Shown: positions 11,437-23,123 of the stretch, piece after piece
How the letters are laid out: the number at the start of each line of letters is the position of its first letter
Position numbering within the stretch: position 1 is the stretch's first letter
Assembly (NCBI GenBank): GCA_015680905.1
Contig: CM027377.1
Span: 16,764,501 to 16,828,500 of the forward strand
Direction of reading: 5' to 3'
DNA length: 64,000 nt
Origin: Coptis chinensis
Lineage: Eukaryota > Streptophyta > Magnoliopsida > Ranunculales > Ranunculaceae
Program-made: the position numbers and the translations under genes
Notes under the pieces: generated by a model
Seen by the model: only the letters and a program-made list of their open reading frames with translations
Told to the model about the DNA's origin: nothing
The model's database searches: none

Positions 11437-11649
11437 TTAAGGTATAACGGATATTGAAGAATGTACCACCTTCTCTGATGATGTATTGGTTATTGAAGAA
11501 TCTATACTAGAAGAAGCAGCGAAAGAGTGGGAAGATAGAGTTGTGGGGCTTTTTCTTGATAAGAAACTGCCCTACACTCTCTAGTCAAATAGAATGTGAA
11601 GAAAAGATGGAAGATAAAGAAGATGTAATTGATATTGATGTCGGTTCTT

Positions 11650-11682
<33 letters not shown>

Positions 11683-11684
<2 letters not shown>

Positions 11685-11957
11685 GGCACCACCTACTCAC
11701 CTAGGTGCCATTAGGATTTTACAACTCCAATTGTAACTTATTTGGAGAAGTGTAAAAAAGTACCATTTTAAACTTGGATGACATTTCAAGTAACGTCCAT
11801 CTTTAAATTAAAGTGGGACGTCACTTCATTTAAAGAGGGACGTCACTTGAAGTGTCATCCAAGTTTAAAATGGTACTTTTTTACACTTCTCCAAATAAGT
11901 TACAATTGGAGTTGTAAAATCCTAATGGCACCTAGGTGGTGCCTATGTGGAAGTGCA
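11683..11957. repeat. Large foldback (inverted repeat) element
   Basis: The left arm begins GGCACCACCTACTCACCTAG and continues through TGCCATTAGGATTTTACAAC; its reverse complement is found at about 11838-11957. The arms are roughly 120 bp with few mismatches; the left one has an extra CTACTCAC. The centre contains the related words GGGACGTCACTTCA and GGGACGTCACTTGA. A 30-plus T run (11650-11681) abuts the left arm. The structure is MITE-like, but no clear target-site duplication was found. Confidence 0.8.
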
Positions 11958-12095
11958 ATTTTACAAAACACCCCCCTCGTCCCGATTTTAAAATTTTCAA
12001 ATTGTGACTTTAGAAATAAATAGGGACGACACTCCAAGTGATGTCCGAATTTTTTTAACTCAGACATCTGTTTGAGTGTTGCCTAGGTTTTTTAT

Positions 12096-12145
12096 TAGTT
12101 GATAGCGAGAGGGGAAATTCCCCACCCTCTCTATCAACTAATACT
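12096..12145. repeat. Short perfect-stem hairpin
   Basis: ATTAGTTGATAGCGAGAGGG at about 12096 is complementary to CCCTCTCTATCAACTAAT at about 12128, with a short loop containing GAAATTCC. It lies between the foldback and the resumption of the DUF4283 frame, so it is part of the inserted DNA. The segment just after it (to about 12245) ends in CCCATTGGAGATGCCCT, a word often seen at plant MITE ends. Confidence 0.6.
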
Positions 12146-13877
12146 CTATTATCTACGATATAACACCCCCATTGAAAAGAGTTTTTTGACATTTAGAATG
12201 TAAAATTTCCACTCTATATAGTTTATACTCCCCATTGGAGATGCCCTAATGCCATGGACAATAGAAGTGGAAGACAGTCGGGGCACAATCCGAAATGTCC
12301 CTATATATGGGTAAAATTTTTAAATGTACCAAAGCAATTGTAGAACAATAAAGGTGTGAGGTTGCTTGTTGCTTGCTAGTACTATGAGTAAACCTCTTTT
12401 TATGGATAAAGCAACATAAGGGAAACAAATGCTCTCTTTTGCAAGAGTTGGCATTGAGATTTCAGCAGAAAAGGATCTCCCGTCATCTTTGAAGATAAAA
12501 GCGAATACTAACAAAGTTATTTTTATTCATCTAGAGTTTACTTTGAAGCTTTTAATTTGCATAGATTGTCAAATGTTTGGGCATAACAAGGCTGGTTGTG
12601 AAAGTCAATTACCAAAATTGAAACCAAAGAACAATACTATTACAAAAGAAAATGTAGAAAATGGTGAGAAGAGGTATGTCCAATAGTGGAAGAGGAAGGA
12701 AACTAAGAGTGTAGAAGACACTAGCAGTGCTGAACTATCTAACATCGTGATTAGTTCTAGTATACCCCAACAAGTCCTTAGTCAAGGCATGATTGATAGT
12801 GGAAGCAACTCGTTGCCTGCAAATGGATCTCAGGGTAGGCCATCAACTACAATTGCAAGTAACCAAGATAACAGATTTGTTGCTCTTGCTAATGATACAA
12901 CTGATGTTGATGTCCAACCATCTGCTACTATACTTGGAGACTGTGTAATTGCTGTAGAAACCGAAGCTAATCTCCTTGAAAGTCCACCTGTTCTTGTTAA
13001 CAAGCACCATCATATGTATAAAGCTCTTGTGGATACAAATGAAGATGAATACCCATATGCCATTGATGAGGAAGATAGTAATGAGAAAGGGATTGAGAGT
13101 GTCTTCAAAGACCACATTATTCCAGATACAACTAACAGAGTTGAAAGCATTAGTTCTCAATCTGCTGAGGTTGGCTATGAAAATATAGCAACAACACCCT
13201 CAATTCATGGCGATGAATGGAGGACTGCTGTGAAACCAAAGAAAGCTAGGAAGGAGAAACAACGTTCTCCTAGTGGTATTGATGATCCTACCATCACTAT
13301 GATGAAAAAAACTTCATCTATGGTAAGAAAAAAGGTTAAGCATCTTAATGGCTACATTAAGGATGTTTGGGATGACTCAATGGGATTGACATTTGCTTGC
13401 ATCCATTGTTGTAGCTTCTTCCAAGACTTTGAGAAAACCCAGAGGCACATTTTGAAAGATCACCTAGCCTTGGTTAAACAATTTGCAAAATGAAGTAGTT
13501 GTGATGTATTATATTGTAATGTTATGCTTTGAAGATTCAATTGTGTCAAGCTCGAAGCCTTTGAAAGTGGTGTATGCTGAAATGACTATACTCTTAGATA
13601 AGGCATGTAAATTCTTATGTTTTAATGATACAGGTAGGGGTCTACCTTAACCCCAAAATCTATTAAAAAAAAAGATATAACGGATATGTTTGGTTTATAA
13701 ACGAACAGTAGAAATGATTGCTACCAAGAAAAGAAGAATAGCAGAATGAGAAAGATTGTTTTATTTCGATTAAATGTAACAAAAGTTTACACTGCATGGG
13801 CCAAACAGGAAAAGAAAAAAAAGCAATAACAAAAAAAAAACAAAAAAAAAACAAAAATGACACCCAATCACTTCTAT

Positions 13878-14560
13878 TATTCATCATGCAATCCCCTATC
13901 TTGGAAGAAAGCAGCTTGACACTTGCAAGCAATGCACACAAAGCTATGGTTGGTGTGGAAGTCGTCTGCAGTTATACATCTCCTAGATAAGTGGCGGCCA
14001 TGGCTCTTACTGAAGAAGGTAACAACAGCATCTCTTCCACCTATAGAGCCCGCAAACGCTTGTGTACGTGGCACAATGAAAATATTAAACCCTTGTGACC
14101 TTGAAAAGGTCCACTTATCAGCTATCATAGGGTTCTCCACAAACTCAATTTGTGCAACAAAAGATTCTTGCTCAAAATCATGTTTAACCACATAGACAGA
14201 ATTGAATGTTAGTTGCTACCAAGGACGCTGGGGTTGTGTCAAAAGAGTCAATCACGACCACATTGTGCTGCCCATGTTCATTGTAAAACTCAATCGTCCT
14301 TCCATCTGAAACCCAGACTAGGCTTCGTTATACAGTAAACAAGATTGAACCACTCTTCTATTTTTGTCCTCCAGACTGAACACCTCCCATTCTCGAGTTA
14401 TATCGCGGAGTAGAAGAACCCTCAACTCTCTTCTGTTATGAAAATCAAAACTTGCCAAGATTGCTATCGTACTGCCCACATACGAAGCCACTATATTCCA
14501 ACAACCATTTTCTGCGGTTAAAGCAAAAGGCAAATCACTCGCATAGATGGATATAGGGGG
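13878..14560 (-). pseudogene. Unrecognised minus-strand protein fragment
   Basis: Two long minus-strand frames follow one another. The first, 14560 down to 14318, contains LPFALTAENGCWNIVASYVG and TREWEVFSLEDKNRRVVQSC. After a +1 shift it continues as LVWVSDGRTIEFYNEHGQHN and VVVIDSFDTTPASLVATNIQ. The second, 14191 down to 13880, contains FVENPMIADKWTFSRSQGFN and FHTNHSFVCIACKCQAAFFQ. The residue composition is that of a real globular protein rather than chance, and the frames are joined only through frameshifts, so it is a decayed gene. The family is not identified; an F-box-associated propeller is possible but unproven. Confidence 0.4.
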
Positions 14561-14589
14561 GTGCGTGTGAGGGCGGTCGCACCCCCTGA

Positions 14590-15709
14590 GATTAGAAAAA
14601 CTCCATTACCACATAACTAAATGCCTAGAAAAATCTTCAAACTATAAGGACTCGTACCCCCCAATTATTTTAGCAAACTTCTACTACCGCACCCTAAAAA
14701 ATTCACAACTACAGTGAGAATATAATCAACAAAAAAAATAGTATGAAAAAAAAACTAATAAAAAACATTCCAATAAACCAACGTTTTTTTTACTTCTCTT
14801 TTTGCCTTTACAAAATTATTATTTATCATTTATTTTGAGTCCAAAAACATTAAAGAGGGACAAATGTGTCTTTGAATGTTTGATGGGTTAATGAAACTAA
14901 AACAAATAGCCAAAGGCCCAAATCCCAACCGGTTAGTTTGTATAATTTTAATTACCCATAACAAACACGTAAGCTCTCTCTCATTTCTTTCACTCTCAAG
15001 TGTCAGACCTTAACCCAAAAAAAACAAAAAACAAAAAACAAAAAACAAATTCAGAAAAGACTTGCATAGTAAATGCATTTTTACATAGTCATATATATGT
15101 AAAACTATATTTTCATAGTCACTAAAGCTATGAAAACTTAAATTTACATAATATCTTTTGGGAATGAAATTAGCCTGACACCTGACAGAATATATGTAAA
15201 TGTATTTTTACATAGTCATTAAAGCTTTGCTATCCAATTTAGTTGATGTTTGAGCTAGCTTTGCTATCCAATTTAGAGATAGATCGAGGATGAAATGGTG
15301 ATCAGGTGTTTGGAAATTATGTGTTTGTGATGACAATAAATAGCTTCTTAATAACTACCATAATGAAGTATGTTATTAGCACAAAGAGTGATTTTCAAGT
15401 AACCATGGATTCACAAATATAGATAATTATATTAGTACTTAACCTGACAGAGAAAGGGACTCTGCACATATAATATTTCTAGAAAAGCTATAAACATTTC
15501 ATCCATCATAATAAAATGTTTTGGCAAAGTAACCATACAAAAAATAGTATAATCCAGCAAAGGCTGAATATGCAGAACAATACTAAACAACTCCAACATA
15601 TTAACAGTAATAGTACATCATAATCGAACACTCCCGAGTTAGAATGGTTCCAATGTTTTACCACAAATAAACACAACGTAATCAACTAGAAATACAGAAA
15701 ATCAGGTCT
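14590..15709. other. AT-rich intergenic DNA with a dispersed repeat
   Basis: No gene is recognised. About 15069-15226 (AACTTAAATTTACATAATAT, GACACCTGACAGAATATATG, TTTTTACATAGTCATT) is repeated with few changes at about 16205-16358 in the next intron. Both copies have the internal pattern ATGTAAATG-TATTTTTACATAGTCA. Confidence 0.55.
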
Positions 15710-16356
15710 TCATTTCTTGCATTCTTCTTTTGGATCCCATTTTTTTTGTTGGCTTGATACAATCTCATATGTCAGGTTAACCCTCAATTGTTTCGCGGCT
15801 TCTAGCTTTATATCTTGGATAGCTTTTCCACATATTATAGCATTCACAAACAAAATGACAAAGAATCCACAATCTGAATTGAAAATGCAAAAAAAGAAAT
15901 TTAAGGTAAGAGATAAGAGATCAAAAAGACATTTATGTTCAGAAAGTTAAGTTCTTATGATGCTCCTTGTTGTGTGCATACTCCAACTTTGATATCTTTC
16001 ATCAAATCCACATTTGGAAACCTTAGCTCTCGACGCCTACATATAATAGCTTCCACCACCCTCTCTTGCTGTATTAAATTGAATTAGAATCAACAAAAAA
16101 TGAACAATATATATTTAAATTACCAAAAGACTGCCCAATACCTGACTACTAAAAACAAAACAAAGTAACTTTTGGGATTGAAAAGTTTCGGACACCTGAC
16201 CAAATATATGTAAATGTATTTTTACATAGTCATATATATGTAAAATTATATTTGCAGTCACTAAAGCTATGAAAACTTAAATTTACGTAATACCTTTTGG
16301 GAATGAAATTGGCCTGACACCTGACAGAATATATGTAAATGTATTTTTACATAGTC

Positions 16357-16358
<2 letters not shown>

Positions 16359-16414
<56 letters not shown>
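16359..16414. repeat. (TA)28 microsatellite
   Basis: A pure TA run within an intron of the Ulp1-like pseudogene, adjoining one copy of the dispersed 150-bp repeat. It generates a spurious Tyr-Ile reading frame. Confidence 0.97.
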
Positions 16415-16417
<3 letters not shown>

Positions 16418-18776
16418 ACTAAAGCTTTGCTAAACAAGCCCAAATCATAAAATTTCACTTACCAACATTTCAGCATCTTCTAACGAAATGTATTTCTTCT
16501 TCTTGTAGTTCCTTGGCCTTAAAGAGTCATAGTGCGTCCATTCCCGATTCAAAGTATCAACATGAAGCAAAGTCTAGTTATAACCATTTTTGTACTTTCT
16601 TAACTTGAGACTATTTATGATGAAAAACAAATGGGCGACCTTGTTGTCCAATTGTTTTAGGACATCTGTGACATAGACTTTTATGCCTTGTTTATGGTTA
16701 CCTCTTAAAGCCAGCTACAACAAATGAGAACAACAACATCTTCATAGATTTTGTGAATTTACATATTCAACTTCAGTAATTAAATTTTATGGAAGATGCT
16801 TACTATAACATCCCTATTTTTATTCTCTTTTTTAATTAAATATATATAAAGTTAAATAATAATAATAATAATAGATAAAAATAAAAAGGATAAAGATTAG
16901 AAAGAGATAGGGTAAAGAGGATAAACCCCATTCCCTATTTTTAAGGGGTTTTTGAAAAAAAAAAAAAAGGTGTTTACATAGGAGTTTACACGGAGAGTTT
17001 TAAACAGTGGAGAGGGAGAGAGTTTTACTGAAAGAAGAAAATGAAGGTTTCTTGCTGGGGATTTGCTGGCAACAGGAGTGTATCATGAGTGAGTAGATTA
17101 GTTTTTCTATTTCACGTTTAACTTTACTGTTCAAGATTTCCGCTCATGTTTTCTGCTCATTCTTCTGTCATTGTTAAAACTTGTTAAACTCTGTTGAAAC
17201 TCGTATATCGACATTGAACTGTCGAAGCTTGATTGGGCCCGTTAATGGTGGCGCGAGCCCAAACAAACATTTTGTCATGTATATTGTTTGAAATTGTTAT
17301 ACGGTGTTGTTGTGTGGGTTGATTTCGGATTGGTGGTTGAACTGTCGGGGTGTATGGGAAAGGGGTGTTGTTGTTGAATTGGGTTTGGGGAATGAAGATT
17401 GGATTGTGTAGTGGAATGGGTGCTGGCGAAGCTTTGGAATGGCGTTAATGGCGTCGCCAAGCCAAAGGAACAAATCGTCCTGATGGATTGGTTTGAACTC
17501 TTATATATTATATATATATATATATATTGTGATGTTGAATTGTTGGTTGTTGATGTATGATTGAATGTTGGTTTGGGTGTGGGCTGTTGAAGCTTGTAGA
17601 AACCATTAATGGAGGTCAAAAAATTTCAGATCCAGTTTGGAGGAGGGGATGTGAGGTGAGGAATCGAGTTGGAGCTTTTATTAAAGTTATAGGGTTTTTG
17701 TTTAGGAGCAAAACCGCTGGAATGAGGAGGTGAGGAGTGGTGGCAAGGCCTTGAATGGTGCGCGTGGTGGTAGCCGGGTGAGGGAGACGACTTGGTTGGG
17801 CTTGGGCTTGGGTCGGAACTAAGTGGGTTGGTTTTGTTTGGGCCAGTTTCTTTTGTTTAGTTTTGTTGTTGGGCCAGTTTCAGTTTCATTTTTGTTTTTG
17901 GGCCTAAGTTTTGAACCATGACCTTAGCCATGAGCCCATGAGCCATGCACCTTTACCTTAGCCATGACATGTTGACTTTAACCTTGACCGTTGACCCTTG
18001 ATTGTGGAAGGTTGACTTTTTCCAGATTTTCACATATTTAATTTTGTGGACAATTGTAATAATAAAATATTGTCGAAAATGGTATAATCTTGCTTGTCAT
18101 TATCTAATTAAGATTTGACGTGAGTAGAGTGTAAAGAATATAAAGATTTGGCATGGTATTATGGAATAATATATATTTGGCTTTGATGGACTTTGATTTT
18201 GACTATGTGACTGATAAGAACTTCGAAGGCTTGATTCCAATCTTAAAAGATTTGGATACGTAGGCAGCTTTGAGCAAAAGTGCAGCCACTATACTATATT
18301 ATATATTATATATTAGTTATTAATTATTGTGATAATTAGCTATATGTGTACAATGTTAGTACTTAATTGTATACGTGATTGTGGTAGTTTAAAATGTATT
18401 CACAAGACATTTAACTAATGCGTTATTCCTGATTGAACTTTTTGATATTTATGATTTATATAATGGATAATGAGGTGAGTTGATTGGTTATCGTGTTTAG
18501 AATATTTATTAATGATTCTATTGCTTGAGACGATGTTTATTTTATAATATAATGAAAATTTTATAATAAATGATAACTTTTGAGTGTTAAAATCCGGTGT
18601 AAAAATGTCCAGTGAAAATTTAATGTGTCGCCCACATCTTTAGATCTCTCCACGCCTCTGTGATGAAAAGAAATGTTTATGACTAATGCTGTCATGTGAA
18701 AAGCCGCCTTAGAGAGGAACTAAGGCATTCGCCTTGCGGGTGGGGCTGTATTCCTTGAATGTACGAGAATGTATGT

Positions 18777-19080
18777 GGGTATTCCTTGAATGTGGCGGGA
18801 ATGACCTAAGGTATTCATTGAATGTGTTATGAATGACCTGTTAGTGTTATGATAGGTATTCCTTGAATGTGGCGGGAATGACCTAAGGTATTCATTGAAT
18901 GTGCCATGAATGACCTGTTAGTATTATGATAGGTATTCCTTGAATGTGGCGGGAATGACCTAAGGTATTCATTGAATGTGCCATGAATGACCTGTTAGTA
19001 TTATGTTGGGTATTTCTTGAATGTGGCGGGAATGACCCGAGGTATTCATTGAATGTGCCATGAATGACCTGATATTTTGT
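18777..19080 (+). repeat. 77-bp tandem repeat, about 4 copies, within the large LTR
   Basis: ATTCCTTGAATGTGGCGGGA recurs at 18781, 18858 and 18935 and, with a change, at 19012: a 77-bp period. Each unit also holds ATTCATTGAATGTG and a diverged half-repeat, so the unit is itself an imperfect two-fold repeat. The minus strand is open across the array, which produces a spurious repetitive peptide. Confidence 0.88.
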
Positions 19081-20287
19081 AATGCCCAAAGGAGGCTTTG
19101 TGATTATGTGTATGGAAAGCCCAGAGATGGCTGTGACTCACAAGTTACGAGTTTACAAGATGAAAGTATGTTTCCTGGAGGCGATATCCCGCTTGGGACA
19201 TATGTCTTGTAGTGGTACTCGGTGTGAGTGAGGCACACGGATATGTGTGATTTGGCAAATGTGTGTAGTACAAATCGTGGAGTAGGAACTAAAGGTTGGG
19301 CTGTGTCTTTTAATAAATGAGTCAACGAGATAATTAATAAACAAAGTAAAAATATTAATTTTTATGTGTGACTCAGTTATTGCATATGAATATTTATATA
19401 TTATGATGTATATGATTTTTTAAGAGAAATATATATGTGGTTTGTATGAGTTGATACTCACAAGGGATGAATGTACTCCTTGAGTGTGATATTTCCCCGT
19501 TCTCATAAGTAGACGAGTGGTTTTTAAGTAAAAGTATATGAATTGTGTGATGTTATGGATGTGAAGTGTGATTGTGAATAATATTAGTAAATGATTGTGA
19601 TTTCTATGTGACTGTGAAATGACTATAACTTGATATGTTATTACGAAAATATTAATGATTTGTGATAGTCTGAGATCTATGGTTATGCACGCAGAAACTT
19701 TATGACGTAATGATGTCATATGAATGACTAACCTTGATATAGGTATTATGATAAGTGGTATTCCCCGAATATGCGGGACGAACCAGATTATATCAATTAG
19801 ACTTAAATGCCTTAAATGAGGTTTGGTTATGAATGGAAATTTGACTGGTTGAGATAAATCATTTTATTGTGATGTCTAACTCTGTTTTGTAGGAGGGTAT
19901 GATCTATTAATCTTTTCTGCAGGGACGTAAATATCCTACCCTAAGACGATGTGTTGGCTTAAAGGTAAGGAATACCAAACTCATATTTAATTAAGTTATC
20001 ATATGTGCATTTAATAAATAGAATGTAAGTGGTATTTATGTTGTGAGTTATTTTGGAAAGTGGGAATGATGAGTACTGTTATATGAGATTCTTGGAATTT
20101 GTATATTGGGGGTGAAATTTTACTTGGGAAGAAACTACACGCCGTTTTGAAAAACGGAACTATATTGTCTTCCAAGTTGAAATGGTTGGTAATGTTATAT
20201 TTGAAAGATTATTATATATATTTTGTTGTTAGTCTACTCATACCAGCAAATTCAATTTGTTAACCCATGTTTGTTTTGTTTTGCAAC

Positions 20288-21548
20288 TGTAGGAATCGTT
20301 ATTCAGAATGCAAATGTTTCTACAAACCGCGAGAACCACGCGCAGCGGAATTAATAGGTTCTCACGATTTGGATAGAGAACATACCTTTTAGGAATTGGC
20401 TTAGATATAATCTCTGAGAATCAAAACTTTATCAAATCCAAAATCAACCCCTTGATCTTCTGTTGTATTCCTTTAGAATAGATTGGACGTTGTGTGGACA
20501 ACGATCTACCAATCCTCTTCTTTCTCTCAAGATCAAAAACGAATTCAGATATACTTTTCTTGCCTCTTTTTCAGAACCAGTGAATAGTGAATTTCGGCCA
20601 GAGAGAGAGTATTCTATTTATAGGCTACAACAGGGACCATGAGAAGAAATTAGGGTTGGGCCTCTTGACGGGCTTGGGCTTCCCATGTTCGCCCCGAACA
20701 CACAGCCCAAGTCCGTCAACAAATGACTTATTCCACTAAAGGCCATTGTTGCACTACCGCCCTAATCTAAAATTATGTGTCAGCGTTTATGGGCTCCATA
20801 TTATATGCTCGTTGATCTCCCCGTGTATAAGATATTGAATGTCCGTTGATTAAGTCAAGTTACTGACAACTACATTAATCAACTTCTTATGTCCTTGAGT
20901 AGTACCACTCAACCTCATTGCCATGTCAGAATAAATCCACCTGCAGGGTTTACAAGACAATCTTTTTGAGCTCCTCAAGGGGACATCATCAACCCGACTT
21001 CTTGGGGACACGATTCCTTCTATAATCAACAAAGACACCTTACATACAATGTCATTACCCAATTCATCGAGTTTGTTGATTCACAAATGAATCTCACTCA
21101 TTGATGATTTAAAACAATGTACAATGCATGTAAGTGCCCGTTATTATATCCGGATTAGGAGGACAAGCATCCATAATAACAGAGGTGTTTGTTCTCTTAT
21201 ATAGTCAGTATAAGGAGAAACAACCTCACTTGGTCCTGTTCAATACACACAAAGTGTACTAGTGTAATCCTATAGTCAAGATAGACTAATACCAGATTAT
21301 ACTACAACCGTACTAATGGTTTGTCCAAATCCATCTAGGTTGTGAACGATTACTTATACTTTATAAGGTACTGATGATATGATCTTCTGTGTGTTCACAC
21401 CATATCATCTATAACATAAAGTATTAGACACATGCATATAACTAATAACATATATAATATGCATAACATTTGCCCATATGATTCTCATTCAAAATATAAA
21501 AAATTAGAGTTAATACAAAAGTAATGCTTTTAGTATATAACCCTATCA
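20288..21548 (-). mobile_element. Nested 1.26-kb solo LTR with 5-bp TSD
   Basis: The segment starts TGTAGGAATCG and ends TATAACCCTATCA on the plus strand, i.e. TGATAGGG...CCTACA (TG...CA) on the minus strand. It is flanked by GCAAC at 20283-20287 and again at 21549-21553. It contains no coding. Size, TG...CA ends and 5-bp TSD fit a solo LTR, perhaps of a Ty1/copia element. It sits inside the larger solo LTR and is therefore the younger insertion. Confidence 0.78.
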
Positions 21549-23123
21549 GCAACATGTGTGTGTTCTTGGGAACATAGATGGTGGAGTGCAGTAGATAAGA
21601 ACACGTGATTTGGAGTTGCTCTTGGAGTCTTCTAGTTTAAGATTTTCTGAAGGGTACGGTTTTGTTTTGAGACAGATGTAATAGAGTTGGTTAGTTTCTT
21701 TGTAGTTTAATAATGTGATTTAAGGATTTTTCCTTTTAGTTTTCTTTTGATTTCAGTTTTGTATATATCGTGTTTGATAACAGGGTTATGGGTTTTGTTT
21801 CACCCCAGATTTCCAGATAATTGAATATAATTGTTTTAAATATTGTATGGAAATTTGGGGTGTGACACTTACCCATGCAAATGATGAGAAATGGAGACAC
21901 TTTGGTGGAGAACATCCAATTAGCTTTTCCACTTCCTTAGGGAGTTAGAAGTGCACGTACCAATCAATGATCTACCATAAATAGTATGAAAAATTACTAA
22001 ATTGCAAGTTTTTTTCATTTCAAAAGATTTGAGTAATCAAAAGATTTACCTTATCACTGCCGAAGAAGTTCAACATCAGGTGGTTCAAGTGTACCCCCTG
22101 TATTTTCAAATGCATTTGGATGTCCATCCACGCAATTGTACTGTAATATGCATGCACGATCAAAACAATTTGTACAACTACACAGACGATAAGAAAAACT
22201 TACATATATTAATGAAAAGTAAATTTTACTTCTGGTTTGTTTTTTTGAAAAAACTTTCCACATCTTGGTTGAATGTGGTCTTGACATAGGCTTTCCTACG
22301 CGTGGTGGTGGAATCTCGAAATCATTTGCATCAATCACTGGTTCATCATCCAATTCAATTTCAACAACTTTAGTATTCCTTGTTTGCTTCTTAATATTTC
22401 TGAACTCATATATCGCTGATGTTTTCTTCATCCACTCCCTTTCCTTCACTTTCTTAAACATCGAGTTAGGTTTTCCCTCATCCTCTTCATCTGACTTTGT
22501 CTATCTGCTTTCCTCCTCTCCATCCAACTCGGATTCTTCCTCTTCATCTGCCTTTCCTTTCTCCTCCTCCTCACATGTCTCTTTCTCAGCCAACTCTTTC
22601 TCAGACAACTCAGTCTCTCCAATGTCCTCTTTTTCAGCCAACTCTTTCTCGGACAACTTGGATCTTTTGCCCTCCTCCTCAACCAAATCCACATCTCCTC
22701 TGTTCTCTACCCCTTCAACCATATCTACATTTCCTCCTCCTTCAACCATATCTACATCTCCTCCCCCTTCAACCAAACCGACATCTCCTCCCCTTCAACA
22801 GAATCTACATTTCTCCTATTTTTCTCCCCATAGAACTCGTTATATTCATGATTTTCAAACATATCTTCTAGACTCTCTTCACAAACTATTCTCGTTAGTC
22901 TACCAAGTTTACCCCTTAAATCTTTATTAAGTTTCCTCAACTCTTCATTCTCCCTCTTCAACTCAGCATTTTCCCTCCTCAAGTTTTCAACTTCATTTTG
23001 GTGGTATTCAGAGTATAATGTCTCTTTCTCTTTCTTAGTCAGTTCCAATCTTACTTTGATGTGGCAATTGTGAACATTTTCTATCTTGAAAGTTTTTGGT
23101 ACTTCATCCGCTAGTCGTTCCAT

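Larger units (their letters stand above)
11437..13493 (+). pseudogene. DUF4283 / CCHC-knuckle retroelement-type protein with C-terminal C2H2-like finger, interrupted
   Basis: Part one, about 11437-11640, reads EWEDRVVGLFLDKKLPYTL, the start of the plant DUF4283 domain that is common in LINE ORF1-like proteins. An insertion with a large foldback (about 11645-12245) follows. Part two resumes near 12280 and reads VKFLNVPKQL, SKPLFMDKAT, LSFARVGIEISAEKDLP. It then gives a zinc knuckle CIDCQMFGHNKAGC (CX2CX4HX4C) at about 12559-12600. From 12429 to the TGA at 13491-13493 the frame is broken by only one stop (TAG at 12684-12686). The last 30 residues contain CIHCCSFF...RHILKDH, spacing CX2CX12HX4H, a C2H2-like finger not expected in this family. 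No RT or endonuclease follows. An A-rich stretch follows at about 13664. Confidence 0.68.
16804..21867. mobile_element. Large solo LTR (about 3.8 kb net) with 5-bp TSD
   Basis: The insertion begins TATAACATCCCTATTTTTAT and ends GGAAATTTGGGGTGTGACA; it is flanked on both sides by CTTAC (16799-16803 and 21868-21872). No gag-pol coding, primer-binding site or second LTR is seen inside, so it is read as a solo LTR. TGTAACATCC/TGTCACACCCC-type ends and multi-kilobase LTRs are typical of the Tekay/Del branch of Ty3/gypsy chromoviruses; that assignment is by resemblance only. The first dinucleotide is TA where TG is expected. Net length after removing the nested insertion is about 3.8 kb. It interrupts the Ulp1-like gene. 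Confidence 0.75.
15710..23123 (-). pseudogene. Ulp1/C48 cysteine-protease-like gene, split by nested LTRs
   Basis: The 5' side (23123 to about 22050) encodes MERLADEVPKTFKIEN, a coiled coil (NLRRENAELKRENEELRKLN), a highly acidic Glu-rich repeat region and KVVEIELDDEPVIDANDFEI. The 3' side carries a C48 peptidase: exon 16714-16463 (LLHVDTLNREWTHYDSLRPR), exon 16068 to about 15958 (FPNVDLMKDIKVGVCTQQGAS) and last exon 15873-15710 starting DCGFFVILFVNAIICGKAI, i.e. the Q...DCG catalytic Cys motif, ending at TGA 15710-15712. C48 enzymes remove SUMO or related tags, and such domains are common in plant MULE-borne genes. Damage: where His-Trp is expected before TLLHVD the sequence reads Asn-stop (AACTAG); the donor after GAS lacks GT; and a 5-kb solo LTR sits between the halves. 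That both halves belong to one gene is inferred. Confidence 0.65.

Noticed and set aside
16267-16458. Minus-strand frame with a long Ile-Tyr run
   Set aside because: It is a translation of the (TA)28 microsatellite across an intron of the Ulp1-like pseudogene.
18892-19089. Repetitive minus-strand frame in the large LTR
   Set aside because: It comes from the 77-bp tandem repeat, and the unit length is not a multiple of three.
22265-22930. Long plus-strand Ser/Pro-rich frame
   Set aside because: It is the complement of the acidic Glu-rich coding region of the minus-strand Ulp1-like gene; GAG/GAA codons read backwards give Ser/Leu/Pro-rich text.
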